From Lumbricus terrestris (taxonomy: Eukaryota > Annelida > Clitellata > Crassiclitellata > Lumbricidae), in assembly GCA_949752735.1 (NCBI GenBank), contig OX457047.1:16903707-16967706 (forward strand): a DNA stretch of 64,000 bases. Reading direction: 5' to 3'. Each line of letters starts with the position of its first letter. The first letter of the stretch is position 1. The position numbers were made by a program, and so were the translations under genes. Positions 30,572-41,800 of the stretch are shown here, piece after piece. Under the pieces are notes generated by a model. That model was not told the DNA's origin. It was given only the letters and a program-made list of their open reading frames with translations, and did not search any database.

Positions 30572-32949
30572 CTTTGGACGTTGAGCCAGCTTTGTCAATT
30601 GTCGTAGTGCTGACGGAAGTTTGTTCCAAAGAGGTGGAACGGCAATGACTGTAGAACAATTTGAAAATTTTAAAAGTGATGAGGTGATGGAAGGGCGAAG
30701 TCGTGCTATGGACGATGAGGAGCGTGTTGAACGAAGTGGCTGGATGGTGAGCAAATGACGAAGATGATATGAGGCTGAGAGATCATTGAAGTCGTTGCTG
30801 CTATGTGTAAACAGCATTAACTATTAAGAAGTATTAACAAAAAGCATTGATCATTAAGAATTATCTGTTTTCAAACTGTGAATACAGGGAGATGTGTGCC
30901 TACCTTCTGCTTACATCATGCGGGCGAATATCACGAAGAAAAGAGAAGGAATGAGGAGACGATACGTCACATCAACTCGACACACGATTCAAGTCGACTA
31001 CATACCCTACATGAATGAACTGGCTGAACTGTGTGGATGCAAGCTTGACATGTGTAGGCTAAGTATATCACCATCCATGGGCGCCCGCACATAGAGGCAA
31101 GGGGGGCACTTGCCCCCCCTGGAAAATTGAAACCTATGTTTTTTTAACCACTAGGTTACTTTTGGGGTTTTAACAAATTTCTTTGCATTAAAGCACCAAT
31201 GATACGAATGATACAGACAATGAAAGTCAAAAATCTACATTTAGAGATCTCTATAGAAATAAATACGCTCTTATAACTTTCTGCCTTGCATGTTCAAGCT
31301 CTTTCTAAAAACTCTTACAATGACCATTGGCTTTCAACCTTTCAACCCATGCAAACAGCAGGCCTATCGTTTATGGCCTACTTAAGTGGAATCCAGCTGT
31401 AATGCAATTAATCACAACTGCAAAAAATTAAATACTAACGCAAAAATTTGAAACTTTCTCAAAGTACACTGAAATTTCATCAGGGAGATCTGCTTATTGA
31501 TCAGCATTGTAATTATATAAACCAAGTCTGCTATAAGCCAGGCTCCATTTTGTCCATTTAACAAGCTGCCATTACAGAATCCAGGGAGGTCAAACTGTAG
31601 ATAAACTTGGCTCTGGTTATCACGGGACGGGATTTACACCCAAAACTGACAAAGAGATCTGTTAAAAAGAATTATTGATACCCACACTCATCTGATTCTC
31701 AGATCCTCCACCTTCCTAAAAGACATTCGCAATAACAGTTACTCTGGTCCTCTGTCTACCAGACTCGGACCTCTTTCTGACTACTCTTGGGAATAGGCTT
31801 CTGACTCGATGCAGAACATGTGAAACTGCTAGTGCCCTGCGATTGGCTTTCGAGTGGCGCTTTAGAAGCAGCTAGTGGAGCAATTGCCCCTTGCAAACGG
31901 ACACCTTTTTTCGTTCATTCAGTCATTCGTTCATTCTATGGACTTATATAGCGCACATTTAGGAAACTACTTTTTAACATAGATCTGCTTTTTGATTTTT
32001 AACAAATTTCTAAGGAAACTATTCATATTAAAAATTATACACAAAATGAAACTGAGAAATTTGCATAAGAAAACTCTTTGAAAAATACCCGTGTTCCCAA
32101 TTTCCATGCAGCATTGCATTTTCAAGCTCTTGCTACTACAAAATTTAATCGTGACTATCGTAAACATTTTGCCCCCCCCTGCAAAAATTTCTGCGGGCGC
32201 CCATGTCACCATCCTCTGTAGACCTGTCGTTGTTATAGGTTTCGCCATGCAGACTTATCCCCAAGAAGCTTCACTTGCAGCAATCCGAGTCGACTTTGTT
32301 ATTGTTTTTTTTCCGCGGCAAACTTAAGAGAACTATTGGTAGGCCTATATCTGTGCTTTTCCTCACTGCTCCCGCTCTTGAATAATGACGCTGAAGCTTG
32401 GACTTAATATTACAATGTCATTACTTTCTCACGCAATTTATCGGCTATAGCTGTATAATAAGTGAAGTCCGTTATTTACCGTCATTTGTCAGTTAAAAGT
32501 CTCATTTTTCTCGGCTGTGCAAGCCTGGCCTTTAGTGTGCTCCTTCGAATTCTTAGCATGGCTGCTATGCATGGCTGTTGTTGACCGACACTGTTGAAGG
32601 CAATTGAACAACTTATGCAGATGATGTAATGTGATGTAGGCTAAGTGACATTCAAATGTTCTCAGTGTTCTTGTTCTTGATTGCAGGTCGTCTGCTCCTG
32701 ACGGATCCAAGACTGGCCCTGGCGATATATTTCGGGGTCACCATTCCAAGTCACTACCGCGTCATGGGCCACGGGTCTTGGCCAGAGGCGAGACATGCCA
32801 TACTAACAACAATGGATCGCATCTATTTTCCACTGAAGACCAGAATTATAACCTCGGATGATGGCAATAATTCATCAACGATGAAAATGCTCTTCTTCGC
32901 GGCTGCTGTTGTTATACTTTTGCTCCTCCTCAAGTGGCTGACATCATGA
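26173..32949 (+). CDS. FMO-like: Flavin-containing monooxygenase, cluster copy B
   Basis: Second FMO in the tandem array, with the same expected chemistry and membrane location as copy A. Exons 26173-26793, 29321-29872, 30888-31053 and 32687-32949 join with GT/AG and phases 0, 0, 1 to give 533 residues. Seen: GAGASG at 7-12, NADPH fingerprint GVGNSG at 189-194, CCTGY at 324-328 and a leucine-rich C-terminal anchor. The FMO signature is YGGKIVHSHDY at 164-174: the usual first Phe is Tyr, a conservative change. Exon 3 reads AYIMRAN where A has ADVMWAN, so a conserved Trp is Arg here, which may matter. Introns are long and repeat-filled: intron 1 has two SINEs, a Helitron-like element, two perfect hairpins and an (AT)n run; intron 2 has LINE pieces; intron 3 has a 1.13 kb hAT-like insertion. 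Introns and flanks align with copy A. Part of exon 1 is instead nearly identical to copy D. No stops or frameshifts were seen. Confidence 0.94.
26866..27072 (-). repeat. tRNA-derived SINE copy 5 in FMO-B intron 1
   Basis: The - strand begins GGGGCGCGGTGGTGTAGTGC, has the B box GGGTTCGAATCC and ends GCTTGAAGGGACGCTATATC. A short deletion precedes the body. Confidence 0.9.
27470..28052 (+). mobile_element. Helitron-like element with three internal repeats
   Basis: The 3' end has a hairpin (CCCGTGCAACGCCGGG) followed by CTAG and a T, the Helitron pattern of a hairpin before CTRR at an A/T site. Inside are three tandem units of about 190 bp, each with AAGAGGAGCGGCGCCCCATG and ACCTGGGTTTGGGG. The 5' boundary is uncertain. 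No Rep/helicase, so non-autonomous. Confidence 0.65.
28184..28245. other. Perfect 24-bp hairpin in FMO-B intron 1
   Basis: Arms 28184-28207 and 28222-28245 are exactly complementary (GATGGATGGTGTTTAG... against ...CTAAACACCATCCATC) around a 14-base loop. No transposon ends are visible beside it. Confidence 0.85.
28256..28350. repeat. (CTGC)n-type microsatellite
   Basis: Runs of CCTG and CTGC with TCTG variants. Confidence 0.9.
28494..28547. other. Perfect 19-bp hairpin in FMO-B intron 1
   Basis: Arms CTATCAAAAGGGCGACTTC (28494-28512) and GAAGTCGCCCTTTTGATAG (28529-28547) around a 16-base loop. Confidence 0.85.
28656..28876 (-). repeat. tRNA-derived SINE copy 6 in FMO-B intron 1
   Basis: The - strand begins GGGGCGAGGTGGTGTAGTGG, has the B box GGTTCGAATCC and a worn tail (GGAAGGGGCGCTATAGC). 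Confidence 0.9.
29074..29141. repeat. (AT)n microsatellite
   Basis: About 50 bases of pure alternating AT, a short break, then ten more. Confidence 0.95.
29950..30480 (-). mobile_element. LINE RT C-terminal fragment in FMO-B intron 2
   Basis: The - strand encodes AIDKIRKRKLTLFGHVTRMG, a textbook post-RT block, with RDRVQNE just before and LLYGAECW further upstream in another frame. A (GATGAG)n-like expansion at about 30300-30365 splits it. Several frameshifts: dead copy. Confidence 0.75.
30538..30570. repeat. (CA)n microsatellite
   Basis: About 16 CA units next to the 3' end of the LINE fragment that follows. Confidence 0.95.
30575..30815 (-). mobile_element. LINE C-terminal fragment, different family
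   Basis: The - strand encodes RSTRSSSSIARLRPS and VIAVPPLWNKLPSALRQL, typical of the extreme C-terminus of CR1/L2-type polyproteins (WN-LP-LR). The (CA)n run lies at its 3' end. Confidence 0.65.
31076..32205. mobile_element. 1.13 kb hAT-like element in FMO-B intron 3
   Basis: Termini CATGGGCGCCCGCA and TGCGGGCGCCCATG are perfect inverses. They are flanked by an exact 8-bp duplication TCACCATC at 31068-31075 and 32206-32213. The orthologous point in FMO-A intron 3 reads straight through, so the insertion is B-specific. A LINE-tail-like TTATATAGCGCACATTTAGG lies inside near 31945. No transposase frame. Confidence 0.93.
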
Positions 32950-33111
32950 GTAGGCCTATCCGTAGCCTAGTGCGACAGTAGTTCCCTCCTATGGGATTAA
33001 CGTACGCATACATGTAGACATACATTAAAAAGTTAGTGTATGGCTGCACTGTTGCAGACTGAAAAAATATATTAATGGTAAAATCGGTGAATGATGTAAG
33101 GCTTGTAAGCC

Positions 33112-34860
33112 CAGTGGCGTCTACCAATGGGAGGGTTGGGAGAACGTTCTCCCACGGTTTCTGAAAGTGGGGGGTTTGACGTTTTTCGGGTGTAAATTGG
33201 GGGGGTTGGTGAATTTCTATTAAATAAAGGCCTGGAATACGAAAATTATTATTTGTGCATCATTTATTATCGAAAAACATTAATGCATTGGACTAACGAA
33301 CCCACGGTTCGCTTAATGTCACTTATATTTGGTAGGGAGCAGGACAACTCATAGACATTAGTGTCAGTCAGGTCCCTGGCATACAAGGGTGGAACACACC
33401 CATTCGGGATTGACCTCTTATCACTAATCACGTTTACTGACGGAGCCAAGCCGAAGCCCCCCCCTGGCAGGTGATGAAGGCAACAAAATTAATGATTGCG
33501 ACGGTCGCGCAGCAAGAATCAAACGACCCGTTTGACACTTGCTGTGCAAGTGTAGCCTACCCCAGTCTTCGGACAGTGGTCCCTTCTGTAAAAGTAGCCT
33601 AAGCGTAATGAAGCTAATAATAGATGTTTCGAATTAGATTCCCAGCCAGCATATCGCTGAAATGGATAAGAGCAGCTCTGATGTAAAGCAGAGTCTTTCC
33701 GTGCTATAGAGATGCAGCCATAAGTGCAGGAATTTAGATGGTAGTCATTATACATGTAGGTCTACCATAGACAACCGAATTTGACCGTTTCTGACTTTCT
33801 GTGTTATAAGTTTTTCTTCTTTCGCGAAGAGTTGCATCGACATCAGCAGGAGTTGTCAACAGCTAACGGTCTGCATACACAGAGAGTTTCTGTGGAGAAT
33901 TCGAATTCTTAGCTTTCAGCTTCTAAGCGCATGGACGGAGATTTAAAGGGGTGGCGAAGATGCCTATATCGCCCCAATGTTTCAGAAATATTTCATAAAT
34001 ATCATTATAATTTACTACAGTGTTATTCATTGAGCTTATTTATCTATAATGAAAATTCGTCTAAGATGGTAACTTAAAAGCCGCCATCACAGTCTGCAAA
34101 TTAAAAAAATTAAGCATTGGGAGCGACATTTATTGAAGTCTTGAACCACATCTCTGAGCACTGAGATCATGACAGCTTAAAATGCTACGTACGGCATCAA
34201 TGTGCAAATCCAAAAATTGTATGCAATTGGGAGGCGACACTCTAAGGTCTCAAACCATGGCTAGACTAGTATCAGCATGGAAAAATGAGTACCGGTAATT
34301 TTATCAAGACGACACCCTAAAATGCTGCCATTGCATTGTGGAAATTCAAAAAGTTTCTAATGGGCCACTGAAAAAGTACAGCTATTTTGTTAAGACGGCA
34401 CCTTAAAATGCTGCTATTGCAATGTGGAAATTCAAAAAGTTCCTAATGGGTCACTGAAAAAGTACAGTTTTTTTTAAAGATGGTCCCTTAAAATGGTGCC
34501 ATTGCAATGTGGAAATTCAAAAAGTTCATATTGGGTCACTGAAAAAGTACAGCTATTTTGTTAAGACGACACCTTAAAAAGCTGCCATTGCAATGTGCAA
34601 ATTCAAACAGTTTCTGATGGGGAGGGGCGCATCCCCTCCCCATACCCCTGCCCTTCACAGTGCAACACGCATCACGAGCGTCCTTCGGACGCTCAATTGT
34701 CTCCCCCCCCAGAAACCTCAATTCCCCCCCCCAGAGGAGGGGACTAGATTAAACACTGTGCGTACGTAACATATGAACAGATTCCCATACAATTGTTTTA
34801 AGTCGTCGAAAATGGGGGGGTTTGTTCTCCCACTCCAAGTGGGGGGGTTAGACGCCACTG
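33112..34860. mobile_element. 1.75 kb hAT-like element 3' of FMO-B
   Basis: Ends CAGTGGCGTCTACC and GTTAGACGCCACTG, flanked by exact 8-bp TGTAAGCC at 33104-33111 and 34861-34868. It starts 162 bp after the FMO-B stop. It contains a second, partial element at its right side. No transposase recognised. Confidence 0.9.
34300..34757 (-). mobile_element. Nested partial copy of the 86-bp-array element
   Basis: Reverse-oriented relative of 23485-24501: right terminus CTAGATTAAACACTG, the same poly-C subterminal region, and four units at steps of 86, 85 and 86 bp (landmarks near 34325, 34411, 34496, 34582). The left terminus is missing. Confidence 0.8.
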
Positions 34861-35119
34861 TGTAAGCCATGGACAAAATAAATGATGTGGATATGAGAAG
34901 GCAGCTGTTTAAGGTAATTTTGAGTGTAGTGTACTGTACTATAGCGTTGACAGTAGCAGTGATTCCGGTTACACCGAGCTCAATGCTGAACATACATGTA
35001 TGAGCGACACTCGAGTGAATAAATTGATTTTAACGTTCGCCAATGCATGCATGGCAAAAGTCACGTTATTGAGAAAAGAACGTATATATAGGCTACGTTT
35101 ACGCACGTGCCTTGCTCTA

Positions 35120-35520
35120 GAGCTCTCATTTGACGCGCGCATGAGAAGTAAGCGCACACTATAGCCTATGATTATTTCTTGCAGTTATTGTTTATTACGG
35201 ACATAATTACATATCCGACTACACTGCACTTTGTGTTCAACGTAATCTACGATCTATTAAGTTGTCTGTAGCATACTCTACGATTAATGGATGCTCCTTT
35301 TTGTGGGGTGCTTGAAAGTTTATCCCGCAGGATGAGATGCTGGTAAATGTAGGCTTGTAAGTATAGGCAGGCATCAATGAATATAGTGAATATACTGGTA
35401 CCCTGCACTTGACCTTCGAGTAGCGCTATAGAAGTTGGGAGTCTACGACTGCAACTATGAATTAACTCTCTAAAAAACTGTACGGCCTGGCTAAATTACA
35501 AACGCCGACATTCCTTCAAT
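35120..35520. repeat. Duplicated 3' flank of FMO-B
   Basis: CATTTGACGCGCGC at 35128 matches the sequence 20 bp after the FMO-A stop (13167), and the rest matches 21230-21560. In B the 33112-34860 element separates it from the gene. Confidence 0.65.
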
Positions 35521-35546
35521 ACGAAGAGTAGTCAGCTGGTCGGCCT

Positions 35547-35808
35547 TAAAAATTTGCAAAGCACATCCCCACCCCATCAGCAATTGAGGCTTTCAATACA
35601 TGCAGCAAAAGGCAAAGTAGCATATGACTAAATGACTAAAAAGGTCATCAGATTTTAAAATAATCAATCGGAGTTACCACAGTATACAAATGTTTCAAAT
35701 TTTGGGAGGGGGGAAACAACAAAAACGACCATCAGACTTTTCGAAAAAGATGAAAGACAAAATTGTTTGGGCATGCCCCCCACTTAAAAAAATTCTGCAT
35801 CCGCCCGT
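35547..35808. mobile_element. Possible MITE with worn left end
   Basis: Flanked by the direct repeat GGTCGGCCT at 35538-35546 and 35809-35817. Contains the AATGACTAAAAAGGTCATCA block typical of local hAT-like MITEs and ends CTGCATCCGCCCGT. The left end does not pair well. Confidence 0.45.
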
Positions 35809-35899
35809 GGTCGGCCTAGATGACCTGTCTACACTTTTATCCACGCACATGTCAGATGAGTCAAAATTATGTCTCTTTAATAAACACTTCTACCTGTAA

Positions 35900-37790
35900 A
35901 TATTGCCCTGTGCCTTTCCTGGTGTCATGACTTTCCTACACGCGTTAGGATAATTTATAGGCCTATAATTATTGATATTGTTTCCGGATCTCTGTCTGTG
36001 ACTGAAGCAACATTGTGCACGGCGATATTTAGGTCATTATGCCGTAATATTATGGCCTTTGCGTGTCAACAAGCCATGCCTACATAAATATGTATCTTGA
36101 CCAACAACATCTTAAGGAGGTAAGCTTGCAATTGTACGTAAGACTACATGGTATGCGCCCTATATGCACTATGCAGCTGTTGCTTGTGTCGATGGGAGTC
36201 CAGTGGGACCAAAGAAGACGCTAGAGTGGTGTGTAATGCAACTGTCTTCGGTCCATGGCCCTATGCTTGAGATCGCAAGATCTTTGAAGCGTTTGGGAAT
36301 TTTGTGCTGATTTCTGTTGTAACGTCTTCTGGTTTAGGTCTCGTCGTTTGTTGCCCCCGAGAAATATTTTGACTAAGCTTGCACTTTGTAAGTACCGTGA
36401 TATGCTGATATTACTACAATTAGCAAATTAGCAATAATAATTAATATTTTTGTTTATTATCATTATTATTTTTACCTCGGGTAATTTTAATGCACTCTGA
36501 TGTAGGACAAATATTAACTAATATATTGGATCCTTCAGCCTTAGATTTCGCCAATGAAATTGGCGGTCGTATCTATTCTATCATAATTATCAATGGTGTG
36601 TGACGGCGACATACGTGGAACAATCTTCAATTTTCAAAGTCTGCCCAACTATATTCAACGGGACAATCTGGTCGCTTTCAAATGTACTTTTTGCTTCATT
36701 CCCTGAAGGCGTGGCCTTATAACCTTGATCACCCACTGGACGTTTATTCCAGAAATAATAATATTATTCAGGTCCATGGGGGAATGAAGTACCGTACCTC
36801 AGGGCATAAAATAAATAAATAATTGTAATAGCAGCAGCAATAATGATAATATCTAATACTGAACTCGGCATCAGCGAAGACTAATCACATAATCATCTAG
36901 GAATAATGTTGCCCAAAATGTTTATGAATTCTACGGGTGTACATATTTTTCGGGAAAAATAATAATATTATTAATTTAAATGATTATGATAACAATAATA
37001 ATGATAATAATGATCATGATAATAATAATAATAATATCGAAAACAATAACATTGTCCGATGTGACCTGATCTACGATGGCTGCTCTTTTATAACGCATGG
37101 AATTTTAAATGAAATGATTAGGGCCTAAGCATAAAATTAGTCTAGCCGATTCTAAAATTAAACTAAGTATAGCCTACAAATATTTTAGGTAGGCCTAAAA
37201 CTAATTATTTCCTATTCTTTTATCGGTTTTTGACCATTTTCAGTTTTATTGGTTTGTGTGAATCGTGAATTTCGTTCCGTTTTCTAGAGGAGTTCACTGT
37301 GCATTGGCCCATTTGGATGTTGTTGTCCTCTGTTTTTAATCGGGCTTTTCGCCTGGCCTGCGCCACACGGCCATAATTATAACAGAATGGCCTGTTTGTG
37401 TATATCCGCACACCCGCTGGTCTAAATTAATCTTAGTAGTACGCACACTAGACCTAAGCGCCTTCAGTGTTTAGCAGTTTAGCCGCAGATTCTTTGAAGC
37501 ATCTCGTTAAAATTTGTTTCAACTTTCTCCAAGAACGTAGTTGGAGTTTTGACAATCGTTGATAACTTACAATTTGATTTGCAAGACGTAGCCGTATACC
37601 TTGTTTCATCCCAGATTCCCAGGTCTTTCTATCCTGCCTATATGCATTTCGGGTTCTGCAGGTTATTTTCCACTGGTTCTCATAATTATTATGTTTGACA
37701 TCTCATTTAATGCCTAAATGCCTAATAGTCACAAAAACGAGAAATACATTCATTAGAAGCCTTGCATCGATACCTCAAATTGAGGGATCC
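35900..37790. other. Intergenic between FMO-B and FMO-C
   Basis: AT-rich with an AAT/GATAAT-type simple repeat at about 36955-37040. No coding frame, RNA gene or transposon termini recognised. Confidence 0.5.
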
Positions 37791-38482
37791 CAGACCAGAT
37801 GCGCTTGCAGCCATTGCTTGGTCGCAGGACAATAACATTTCAAAGGGTTGCCTGGCCAACATGCTTGGCCTCAGAGGCATGCCATTCTCGGGTTCCAACC
37901 ATGAGCGGAGTTTATCAGGGGCTAGAGGAGGCTAAGCCCCCCCCCAAGAAGACCCAGATTCATTTTTTTAACCATGTAAATGGTTTTTTCCCCGGGCTTA
38001 GCCCCCCAGAAGGCTTTAGCCCCTCCAAGAACGGAAACCAAACTCCGCCCATGGTTCCAACGTTCACCGTTAGAGGGCTGAGGGTGGATAAGACTGCTTT
38101 GGACACGAGAGTCAGCGATCAGAATGGGGTGATAGGGCGAGGGCGCCCTCGTTTGTACAGCGGTACTGTACGCCACCGTCTGGACCAGGCACGGCTATGG
38201 CGTTGGTTGCCACGATTGTTCATAGGCCCACTTGCACCGCATCGTACTCACACATCACTTACCGACCGGCTTGATCTGACCCGGCCTGCATCAGTGCATG
38301 CGGCCAGCCATAAGACACAAAATTATATATGGGCTTACCCCGCCTCGTACATGTCCCAACCAGTGACCGTAGAGACCCGGGGTCCGATTAACCCGTTAGC
38401 CCCAGACTTCATTAACGAAATCGGTAACACCACTTCGTCCGTTGTCGTCACAACGTCGGCTCGTCAGCATTCAACGCCATAG
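37790..38482 (+). pseudogene. Possible Tc1-like transposase relic
   Basis: Open stretch with GRGRPRLYSGTVRHRLDQAR then LWRWLPRLFIGPLAPHRTH, resembling the helix-turn-helix to linker region of Tc1/IS630 transposases (TVR-RL--A-L--R-P--G--L---H). No catalytic Asp motifs follow. A MITE at 37900-38053 interrupts it. Weak call. Confidence 0.35.
37900..38053. mobile_element. 154-bp hAT-like MITE
   Basis: Ends CATGAGCGGAGTTT and AAACTCCGCCCATG, flanked by exact 8-bp GTTCCAAC at 37892-37899 and 38054-38061. Inserted in the possible transposase relic. Confidence 0.9.
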
Positions 38483-38870
38483 CCTGGTTGCCATTAAGAG
38501 GTAGAAATCACAATGTGCATGATGTCAACGGTCTACCGTAGAAATGCTGGTTGACTAATTTTCTCCAAAATGCCCCGGTCTTGGGTCATGCATTATGGCC
38601 CAGATTATTTTGCTTCAATGCACTCAGATAGCAGAACAACAGCATTGATTACACAGACGCAGTCACGCAGGAGCAGTTGCCTCAACGTTTGGGGATTAAA
38701 ACGCTACACGGCACCAAAATATCAAAGTGTCTATTTCTTACTCGCCTTTAGATTTGACTAACTATAGATGCTCTATATAAGTTTGATTTATTGCACATGT
38801 GATGTTTATACTATCTTGTCCTTTCCGAATTGCAGTCTATAGCTTAAGTCTTCAGCCAACTTAAGAGACA

Positions 38871-41800
38871 ATGAAGGTAGTGATAATAGGAGCTGGCGCC
38901 AGTGGTCTTCCCGCCATCAAGTGCTGTCTGGATGAAGGGCTGGAACCCATTTGCTTTGAGAGAACGGAAGACATTGGAGGACTATGGAACTGGAGGGAAA
39001 ATCCCACAGATGGTCAAGCAACTGTCATGAAGTCCACCATCATCAACACAAGCAAAGAAATGAGTTTCTACAGCGATTTCCTAGTTCCAGATGATTATGC
39101 AAACTACATGCACAATAGTAAGGTCCTGAGCTATTTCCGCCTCTATGCAGAAAACTTCGACTTAATGAAGTACATTCACCTCCGAACTGAGGTCATGAGA
39201 GTCAGCCAAGTAGAGGATTTAAAAGAAACTGGTCGATGGAAGTTGGAAATAAAGGACTTGGAATCGGGTTTGACCAGAACAGAGGAGTTTGACCGGGTGA
39301 TGGTTTGTTCAGGTCACCACGCCGACAAGAAAATGCCACGCTTCCAAGGTCAAGAAACATTTGGAGGAAGGATTGTTCACAGCCATGACTACACTGACTT
39401 CAGAGGATACGAAGGAAAGCGAGTTGTTGTGGTTGGCATCGGGAATTCTGGAGCAGACGTTGCTGTGGAACTTAGCAAGATCAGCGACCAGGTATGTAAC
39501 CATCATGTTTATGACAGATTTTAAATGTAAGCTTAGAGCAGAAACTATTAAAGGAGTGACCAGTAAGCAGTAGCAGCTTAACAGTGAAATATCGGATACA
39601 GTTGGTCTATGAGATGAGGTTAAAGAGAATAAGGGTCTAGGCTCTAGATGATTCTAATGTTAAGAAACGAAGCAGATCACGTAGCAAATAATAAGATTTA
39701 ATCAGATTAACCGCATGATAATTCAGAACACAAAACTGGCCATCTGCCCGTCTTTTCAGTTCGGCAAAGAAAGAAGAACCAAAGACTACTTAACTTTAGA
39801 GTAAACATAGTCATTATATAGCGCTATTTGTTATATAGTTCAACATTTAAAAGGCATATATGCCTGCTATTAGCTGCTCTCCGTGTGTTGACTTATTACG
39901 ATGATGATTTAGGTTTATCTAAGCACCAGACGTGGGGCTTGGATCGTACGAAGAGTCTCGGACAACGGTCTTCCTTTCGACTGTGTTCACTTTACACGTT
40001 TCAAGAACTTCCTGACGAGCACTTTTCCAAGCAACATCGTCAACAGCGCGTTGGAGAGATGGGTAAATAAACAGTTCGACCACGAACTCTACGGACTGAA
40101 GCCGGAACATCGCTTCACATCACAGCATCCTACGATCAGTGATGATCTGCCCAACCGTTGTACCGCAGGAAACGTCATCGTGAAGTCAGATATCCGTCGA
40201 TTGAATGGTAAATCGGTGGAGTTCGATGATGGATCAGCTGCTGAGAACATCGATGCCATCATCTGTTGCACCGGATATCTGTTTGGATTTCCATTCATCG
40301 ACCACAAGGCGTTCGAGGTGAAGGACAATGTGGTCAGCCTGTACAAATACATCTTCCCACCCGACATTTCACCATCTACGATTGCCGTGATTGGCTGCTT
40401 CCAACCGATTGGAGGAGTGATGCCAATATCTGAGATGCAGTGTCGGTGGGTCACTCGCGTCTTCAAGGTAAGTTCCCATTTGGAAATGCTTTCCAGGTTT
40501 GGATATTAATTTTCACTGGCCAAAAAACCATATAGATATCGTTGATATGACTGGACAATACCATGCAGATAATTACGAGTATGCTCGAGAAACTTATCCC
40601 AAGAATCTGGTGGTGTATTCGCCTGCATCTCTTCGCTGCATCAAGACTTTCTCTTTTCATGGTCCTGTCGCGCTGGGAGTGCTTCTGCGTAGTTCTGCTG
40701 TGTAAATCGCTGTTAAAAAAATTCATACAAGATTAGACTAGATTTGTTGAAACCAAAAGAAGATTCAGAAAATATATGGTGGTGGTATTTGTAGTTTAAC
40801 GTCACTGTGAGGTAACAAAAAACCATTAGCGACCCCCTCCTTCTTTATCTAGGCTTGGGATTGGCACTGGCAGAATGCAACCATTGGAGAAAATATATGC
40901 TCTCAGTAATTCCTTTTTATCAACGTTTATCAACACTATTGCTTGCCACATCTAAGGTCTTATATTATATCCACCTAAACTGATGAACGTCATAAATATT
41001 TATCACCTCTGAAAATTGTTTCCACGCTGATTCAATAACACTGCTACCGGATACAAGATTGCCTAGTGTTTATTGAATTTACGAAGATATTTTGCCATGA
41101 TCATGAGGCTTGTATTTGCTAGAATATTAAGAGTGGATGTAATTTGGTCTGAGTGCCGCTATGGTGAGCAACCATCATGTTATTACATCTTCCACACAGG
41201 GTGATCTGTCTTTACCATCGTGTCAAATCATGTGGTCGGATATACGGGAGAAAATGGGAAAACTCGACAAGCGTTACGTGAAGTCGACTCGACACACGAT
41301 GCAGGTCGACTACCAACCCTACATGGACGAATTCGCAGAACTGTGCGCCTGCAAGCCTGACATGTGTAAGTATGGTGTGAGGATTTGAGTCTCCGGTCTT
41401 TCGCTTGACAGACAGGCACGCTAACAACAAGACCTACACGAACTGAACCATTAAAAATTCGCACGACGCACTAATTGGACAATTAGACTTCTTGGCTGGC
41501 TTCTTGTCGTAGCAACCAATTTTAAAGTAGACACACAGTCTGGCGAGGCCGTGTTGTCGTGATATAAGACCTAGTCACTGCATGGGGAGTTTTAACTTAG
41601 CGCCTGGCACGCCAGTAATGTCTGCTCTGCCTACATGTTGCGCCTCGACGATTTAGTAGCCTATAGTGCTGTGTATTATTATTCTAGTAATGTATTGTCA
41701 TAATGGGAAATACATTTTTAACGTGGTTATAGGTCCAACCTATGATCAACGTGTAAATCGAACAGAATAAATTCAGGCACAGTCCAGAACTAAGCAGGCC

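Noticed and set aside
33267..33449. 60-codon - strand frame inside the 33112-34860 element
   Set aside because: No recognisable domain, not repeated in related elements, and length expected by chance.
35547..35808. Confident hAT call
   Set aside because: Direct repeats exist, but the left terminus does not pair with the right, so it was kept only as a low-confidence MITE.
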